A DNA stretch of 64,000 bases from Primorskyibacter aestuariivivens. Its GTDB lineage: Bacteria > Pseudomonadota > Alphaproteobacteria > Rhodobacterales > Rhodobacteraceae. Both the position numbers and the translations under genes were made by a program. The notes beneath the pieces are model-generated. The model saw only the letters and a program-made list of their open reading frames with translations, was not told the DNA's origin and made no database searches. How positions within the stretch are numbered: position 1 is the stretch's first letter; the number at the start of each line of letters is the position of its first letter. Of this stretch, positions 58,780 through 64,000 are shown in pieces. The stretch is taken from assembly GCF_028023675.1 (NCBI RefSeq), contig NZ_JAQIOZ010000006.1:264658-328657 (forward strand), written 5' to 3'.

Positions 58780-59667
58780 ATGCAGGACAATACCAAAGGC
58801 GCGTTGCTGATGATGGGCTCCATGGCGGGGTTCACCTTTAACGACACAATGGTCAAACTGACCGGGGGCGAGGTGCCGTTGTTCCAGTTGGTGTTTCTGC
58901 GCGGGGTGCTGGCGAGTTTCGGGATTTATCTGATCGCGCGCTATCTGGGCGCGGTGCGATTGACCCTGCCGCGGCGGGACTGGGCGCTCGTTCTGATCCG
59001 GTCTGCGGCCGAAATCGCCGCAACGGTGTTCTTCCTGTCGGCGTTGTTTCGCATGCCATTGGCCAATGTGACAGCGGTGTTGCAGATCCTGCCGCTCAGC
59101 GTCGCCTTGGGGGCGGCGTTGATATTCCGGGAACAGGTCGGGTGGCGCCGGTGGCTGGCCATCGCGGTGGGGTTTTGCGGCATGCTCCTGATCGTGCGCC
59201 CGGGCCCCGAGGGCTTCAGCACCGCAACCCTATACGCGCTGATCACTGTGGTTTGTGCCACCATCCGTGATCTTGCGACCCGGCGCATGTCCAGCGCGGT
59301 GCCCTCCATGATGGTGTCGCTCTGCGCGGCCCTGTCGGTCACGATCTTTGCCGGATTGGCCAGCCTGCCCGGAGGCTGGGCACCGGTCAGCGCGCAGAAC
59401 GCGCTCTACATTCTGGGGGCGGCGGGCTTCATCCTTGGGGCCTACCTGTGCAGCGTCATGGTGATGCGCGTGGGCGATGTGTCGTTCACCGCGCCATTCC
59501 GCTACACGGGGCTGATCTGGGCGCTGATCCTTGGCTATCTGATCTGGGGCGACTGGCCGACACCGCTGACATTGCTGGGGGCGGGGATTGTCGTGTCGAT
59601 GGGGCTTTACACGCTATTCCGTGAAAACCGGCTGGCCCGCAAAAATCTTGCGCACCGCCTCCGCTGA
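58780..59667 (+). CDS. DMT-family (EamA) membrane transporter
   Basis: A 295-residue inner-membrane protein with about ten helices in two EamA repeats (LLMMGSMAGFTFNDTMVKLTGGEVPLFQLVFLRGVLA at the start; LITVVCATIRDLATRRM beginning the second half). Such proteins usually export metabolites or amino acids. The gene ends 54 bases inside the 3' end of the convergent rhamnosyltransferase gene. Confidence 0.9.
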   Translation: MQDNTKGALLMMGSMAGFTFNDTMVKLTGGEVPLFQLVFLRGVLASFGIYLIARYLGAVRLTLPRRDWALVLIRSAAEIAATVFFLSALFRMPLANVTAVLQILPLSVALGAALIFREQVGWRRWLAIAVGFCGMLLIVRPGPEGFSTATLYALITVVCATIRDLATRRMSSAVPSMMVSLCAALSVTIFAGLASLPGGWAPVSAQNALYILGAAGFILGAYLCSVMVMRVGDVSFTAPFRYTGLIWALILGYLIWGDWPTPLTLLGAGIVVSMGLYTLFRENRLARKNLAHRLR

Positions 59668-60438
59668 GATGGCGAAGGACTCCTGAAAATAGGCCTCCCC
59701 CTCCAGATCGAGCCGTTTGAGTTTGACCTTGGTCACGCGCTTGCCCTGACGCGAGTCGTTGTGGTCGTTGTGGCCGCGCACATACATGTTCTCATGGGTG
59801 AAGGTGACGGTAGGCATGAACCGGTTGAGCCGGTTATGGCCGAAATTCATGATCGTGTGGCGGGCCCAGGGTTTGACCGCCATGGCCAGTGCCACGCCCC
59901 AATAGGGGGTTACGGTTTCCTCGGCCAGAATGCCCGCCGCATCGGGGCGTGCGATATAGCCCCGGTTGAAATCAAAGCCGACAAGCCGGTGGGATTTGAG
60001 CAGCGCCTTGCAGTCCACCGCCGCCTCCCGCAACCGCTGGACAAAGGTGACCGCCACCGCGTCATCGTCATCGTGGCGGAATTGCAGGCAGGGTTTCCCA
60101 AGATCGTCGCGCGCGTCGTTGAGCAGCTCGGCCATGACCTGCCGGTGATTGCGCGGCGGCTGGGCCACCACACGTGCCTGCGGGAAATCGGCGATCAGGT
60201 CCATCAACCGGTCGTGATATGGCTTGGGCAACTGGTCGCCGATCACGATGAGAAGGGTGAAATCGCCGTCGGTCTGCGCCTTGAGACCGGGCAGGGTGAT
60301 GGCCTCGAAATGGCGGAAACGTTCCTCCATCCGATCTGCGGCATAGAGATAGGCGATACGATCCTCGATACGGTCATGTTCAACCTGGAACCCGCCAAGC
60401 GCCGGATATGAAAACCGGCACAACCCAATCACCTGCAT
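59614..60438 (-). CDS. putative rhamnosyltransferase
   Basis: A 274-residue protein of the family annotated as putative rhamnosyl transferase. It has RFSYPALGGFQVEH at the start and a GT-A-like core with FEAITLPGLKAQTDGDFTLLIVIGDQLPK and a DDDD motif (LQFRHDDDDAVAVTFVQRL) that would bind the metal and nucleotide sugar. No signal peptide or membrane segment is seen. The ATG at 60438 gives a family-like N-terminus; the frame continues open upstream across the antisense of rpsL and rpsG, which I reject. The last 54 bases overlap the convergent DMT gene. Confidence 0.75.
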   Translation of the reverse strand: MQVIGLCRFSYPALGGFQVEHDRIEDRIAYLYAADRMEERFRHFEAITLPGLKAQTDGDFTLLIVIGDQLPKPYHDRLMDLIADFPQARVVAQPPRNHRQVMAELLNDARDDLGKPCLQFRHDDDDAVAVTFVQRLREAAVDCKALLKSHRLVGFDFNRGYIARPDAAGILAEETVTPYWGVALAMAVKPWARHTIMNFGHNRLNRFMPTVTFTHENMYVRGHNDHNDSRQGKRVTKVKLKRLDLEGEAYFQESFAISAEAVRKIFAGQPVFTE

Positions 60439-60801
60439 CGACGATCCTTGCCTCTTGAACTCTTGCTGCTGATGCAGCAAACCATGGCATTGCGGCATTG
60501 ACTTGGCAATGTCTGCGGCCTTGCCCGGGCGATGTCGGGACCCACTGTTGACAAGCTTTCCGACTCCCCCTATACGCGCCGCTATCTCGGCACCGGGCAG
60601 CCCCTTTGCCGACTTCATATTGCAGTGGTCAAGATCCGGGCACTTATAGCTCCGATCCTCTGATAACCAACCGCGTCGTACACCTCGGAATGGGTACGGT
60701 CGCGGATTTTGCGTTTTTGCGTCAGCCTTAGACGCAATTGAACAGAACCCGCACGCGCCCGTCGCGTGCATGAAATGAGAGCAACCGGGGAAGAGACCTC
60801 T
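60439..60801. other. 363-base gap between the rhamnosyltransferase gene and rpsL
   Basis: It contains the strong str-operon promoter (60548-60576) and a leader of about 220 bases to rpsL. The leader has several short GC-rich segments but no stem I can call with confidence. No gene is supported. Confidence 0.6.
60548..60576 (+). promoter_or_regulatory. sigma-70-type promoter of the rpsL-rpsG-fusA-tuf operon
   Basis: A perfect -35 box TTGACA (60548-60553), a 17-base spacer and a -10 box TATACG (60571-60576) make the best promoter match in the window. Transcription would start near 60583, leaving a leader of about 220 bases before rpsL, long enough for control. Confidence 0.8.
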
Positions 60802-61173
60802 ATGCCAACGATTCAGCAGCTGATCCGCAAGCCGCGTCAGCCCAAAGTCAAACGCTCCAAGTCCATGCATCTGGAGCAATGTCCGCAAAAACGCGGCGTG
60901 TGCACACGCGTCTACACCACCACTCCGAAGAAGCCGAACTCGGCGATGCGGAAAGTGGCCAAGGTGCGTCTGACCAACGGTTTCGAAGTGATCAGCTACA
61001 TCCCCGGTGAAAGCCACAACCTGCAGGAACACTCGGTTGTGCTGATCCGCGGCGGTCGTGTCAAAGACCTTCCCGGTGTGCGTTACCACATCCTTCGCGG
61101 TGTTCTGGATACCCAGGGCGTCAAAGACCGTAAGCAACGCCGCTCGAAATACGGCGCGAAGCGTCCCAAGTAA
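60802..61173 (+). CDS. rpsL: 30S ribosomal protein S12
   Basis: A 123-residue protein: [20 protein letters not shown] at the start, the decoding loop [19 protein letters not shown] with Lys43, and [17 protein letters not shown] with Lys88. Both lysines are the wild-type residues whose change gives streptomycin resistance. The ATG at 60802 gives the normal N-terminus. rpsG follows after 12 bases. Confidence 0.98.
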   Translation: MPTIQQLIRKPRQPKVKRSKSMHLEQCPQKRGVCTRVYTTTPKKPNSAMRKVAKVRLTNGFEVISYIPGESHNLQEHSVVLIRGGRVKDLPGVRYHILRGVLDTQGVKDRKQRRSKYGAKRPK

Positions 61174-61656
<483 letters not shown>

Positions 61657-61676
61657 ACCCACGAGGCATCAGACCA

Positions 61677-63794
61677 ATGGCACGCGATTATCCGCTCGAC
61701 CGCTACCGCAACTTCGGCATCATGGCCCATATCGACGCAGGCAAGACCACCTGCTCGGAACGGATCCTGTTTTATACCGGCAAATCCCACAACATTGGTG
61801 AGGTGCACGATGGTGCGGCCACCATGGACTGGATGGAGCAGGAACAGGAACGCGGGATCACCATCACTTCGGCTGCGACTACCACCTTCTGGGAACGCAC
61901 CGAAGATGGCGAAACCGCCGACACGCCCAAGCACCGGATGAACATCATCGACACACCCGGCCACGTGGACTTCACCATCGAAGTCGAACGCTCGCTGGCA
62001 GTTCTCGACGGTGCGGTTGCGGTTCTTGACGCCAACGCAGGCGTTGAACCCCAGACCGAAACCGTGTGGCGTCAGGCTGACCGCTACAAGGTTCCGCGTA
62101 TCGTGTTCGTCAACAAGATGGACAAGATCGGCGCTGACTTCTTCAACTGCGTGCACATGATCGAAGACCGCACCGGCGCGATTGCTGTGCCTGTCGGTAT
62201 CCCGATTGGTGCCGAGAACGAGCTTGAAGGTCTGATTGACCTCGTCACCATGGAAGAATGGCTGTGGCAGGGCGAAGATCTGGGTGCGTCCTGGATCAAG
62301 GCCCCGATCCGCGACAGCCTCAAGGACATGGCCGACGAATGGCGCGCCAAGATGATCGAGAACGCCGTCGAAATGGACGACGACGCGATGGAAGCCTATC
62401 TCGAAGGCGAAGAGCCTGACGTTCCCACGCTGCGCAAACTGCTGCGCAAGGGTACGCTTGCGATGGCCTTTGTGCCGGTTCTGGGCGGCTCTGCCTTCAA
62501 GAACAAAGGCGTGCAGCCGCTGCTCAACGCCGTGATCGACTACCTGCCCAGCCCGCTGGACGTTGTTGATTACATGGGCTTCAAGCCGGGCGACGAGACC
62601 GAGACACGGAACATCCCGCGCCGCGCAGACGACGACATGCCTTTCGCGGGTCTGGCGTTCAAAATCATGAACGACCCGTTTGTCGGTTCGCTGACCTTTA
62701 CCCGCATCTACTCGGGTAAAATGAACAAGGGTGACTCGATCCTGAACTCGACCAAGGGCAAGAAAGAGCGCATCGGTCGTATGATGATGATGCACTCCAA
62801 CAACCGTGAAGAGATCGAAGAGGCATTTGCCGGTGACATCATCGCGCTGGCGGGTCTGAAAGACACCACCACCGGTGACACGCTGTGCGACGCCAAGGAT
62901 CCTGTGGTTCTCGAAACCATGACCTTCCCCGATCCGGTGATCGAGATCGCCGTTGAGCCCAAGACCAAGGGCGACCAGGAGAAGATGTCCGCAGGTCTGG
63001 CCCGTCTGGCTGCAGAAGACCCGTCCTTCCGCGTGGAGACCGACCTCGAGTCCGGTCAGACCATCATGAAGGGCATGGGCGAACTGCACCTCGACATTCT
63101 GGTTGACCGCCTGAAGCGTGAATTCAAGGTCGAAGCCAATATCGGTGCACCCCAGGTGGCCTATCGCGAGACCATCTCGCACGAGGTCGAGCACACCTAC
63201 ACCCACAAGAAACAGTCGGGTGGTTCGGGTCAGTTCGCCGAGGTCAAAATGGTCATCGCACCGACAGAAGCTGGCGAAGGCTACTCCTTCGAGTCCCGCA
63301 TCGTTGGTGGTTCTGTGCCCAAGGAATACATCCCGGGCGTCGAAAAAGGCATCAACTCGGTCATGGATAGCGGCCCGCTGGCTGGTTTCCCCGTGATCGA
63401 CTTCAAGGTGGCCCTGATCGACGGTAAGTTCCACGATGTGGACTCCAGCGTTCTGGCGTTCGAAATCGCAGCACGTATGTGCATGCGCGAAGGCATGAAG
63501 AAAGCGGGCGCCAAGCTGCTGGAGCCGATGATGAAGGTCGAAGTGGTCACTCCGGAAGAATATACCGGCGGGATCATCGGCGACCTGACCTCGCGTCGCG
63601 GTCAGGTGTCGGGGCAGGAGCCGCGCGGCAACGCCGTTGCGATCAACGCCTTCGTGCCGCTGGCCAACATGTTCGGCTACATCAACACCCTGCGCTCCAT
63701 GTCGTCGGGCCGCGCGCAGTTCACGATGCAGTTCGACCATTACGACCCGGTTCCGCAGAACATCTCGGACGAGATTCAGGCAAAATACGCATAA
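61677..63794 (+). CDS. fusA: elongation factor G
   Basis: The 705-residue translocation GTPase. The G domain has [15 protein letters not shown] (P loop), [10 protein letters not shown] (switch I region), DTPGHVDFT (switch II) and NKMDK; domains II to V follow with the usual length, ending [20 protein letters not shown]. It has no truncation and no fusion. A GC-rich palindromic repeat separates it from tuf. Confidence 0.98.
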   Translation: MARDYPLDRYRNFGIMAHIDAGKTTCSERILFYTGKSHNIGEVHDGAATMDWMEQEQERGITITSAATTTFWERTEDGETADTPKHRMNIIDTPGHVDFTIEVERSLAVLDGAVAVLDANAGVEPQTETVWRQADRYKVPRIVFVNKMDKIGADFFNCVHMIEDRTGAIAVPVGIPIGAENELEGLIDLVTMEEWLWQGEDLGASWIKAPIRDSLKDMADEWRAKMIENAVEMDDDAMEAYLEGEEPDVPTLRKLLRKGTLAMAFVPVLGGSAFKNKGVQPLLNAVIDYLPSPLDVVDYMGFKPGDETETRNIPRRADDDMPFAGLAFKIMNDPFVGSLTFTRIYSGKMNKGDSILNSTKGKKERIGRMMMMHSNNREEIEEAFAGDIIALAGLKDTTTGDTLCDAKDPVVLETMTFPDPVIEIAVEPKTKGDQEKMSAGLARLAAEDPSFRVETDLESGQTIMKGMGELHLDILVDRLKREFKVEANIGAPQVAYRETISHEVEHTYTHKKQSGGSGQFAEVKMVIAPTEAGEGYSFESRIVGGSVPKEYIPGVEKGINSVMDSGPLAGFPVIDFKVALIDGKFHDVDSSVLAFEIAARMCMREGMKKAGAKLLEPMMKVEVVTPEEYTGGIIGDLTSRRGQVSGQEPRGNAVAINAFVPLANMFGYINTLRSMSSGRAQFTMQFDHYDPVPQNISDEIQAKYA

Positions 63795-64000
<206 letters not shown>

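Overview
The window looks like chromosomal DNA of an alphaproteobacterium, most likely Rhodobacteraceae (Roseobacter group). This is inferred from the high GC content, the hisS-hisZ-hisG block with short-form HisG, a long methylsuccinyl-CoA dehydrogenase of the ethylmalonyl-CoA pathway, a COQ9-family protein, a BetI/BetA pair, and GC-rich extragenic repeats of a kind I associate with this family. No phage, insertion sequence, CRISPR array or classical defence island is visible. Most of the window is housekeeping, with several accessory inserts.

Layout. 1-8.7 kb: DUF1244 protein, N-formylglutamate amidohydrolase, pyk, small membrane protein, rpmI-rplT, SGNH hydrolase, pheS (without pheT beside it), aldo/keto reductase, VOC protein, two-TM potassium channel and glutathione transferase. 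8.8-18.3 kb (minus strand): one long gene set, xdhA-xdhB-xdhC followed by an ABC ATPase, two permeases and a BMP-type binding protein, coupling purine oxidation to uptake. 18.6-20.0 kb: an ArsR regulator with two SRPBCC-domain proteins and three copies of a candidate operator. 20.0-32.1 kb: dnaE, TSUP transporter, mcd, Hint-domain protein, lipoprotein, slyX, hisS-hisZ-hisG. 32.1-36.9 kb: periplasmic ClpP-like protein, SH3-domain protein, quinone oxidoreductase, COQ9 protein, rpsU, small secreted protein.

37.3-54.6 kb is the transcription/translation core: tRNA-Trp, secE, nusG, rplK, rplA, rplJ, rplL, rpoB, rpoC. It carries two inserts. A secreted MORN-repeat/caspase-like protein (37487-39811) lies between tRNA-Trp and secE. 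A small secreted protein plus a CadC-like winged-helix/TPR regulator (42254-44273) lie between rplA and rplJ. 54.7-60.4 kb holds betI-betA with a palindromic operator, then an acyl-CoA racemase/CoA-transferase, a nitroreductase, a DMT transporter and a putative rhamnosyltransferase. 60.5-64 kb is the str operon: a strong promoter, rpsL, rpsG, fusA and the start of tuf.

The most notable unexplained features are four copies of a paired-hairpin extragenic repeat (one between rpoB and rpoC), a GC-rich repeat apparently inserted in frame in xdhA, the three-site ArsR operator set, and the MORN-caspase protein with its higher-order repeat structure. All functional calls come from reading the sequence and recalling protein families; no database search was run.
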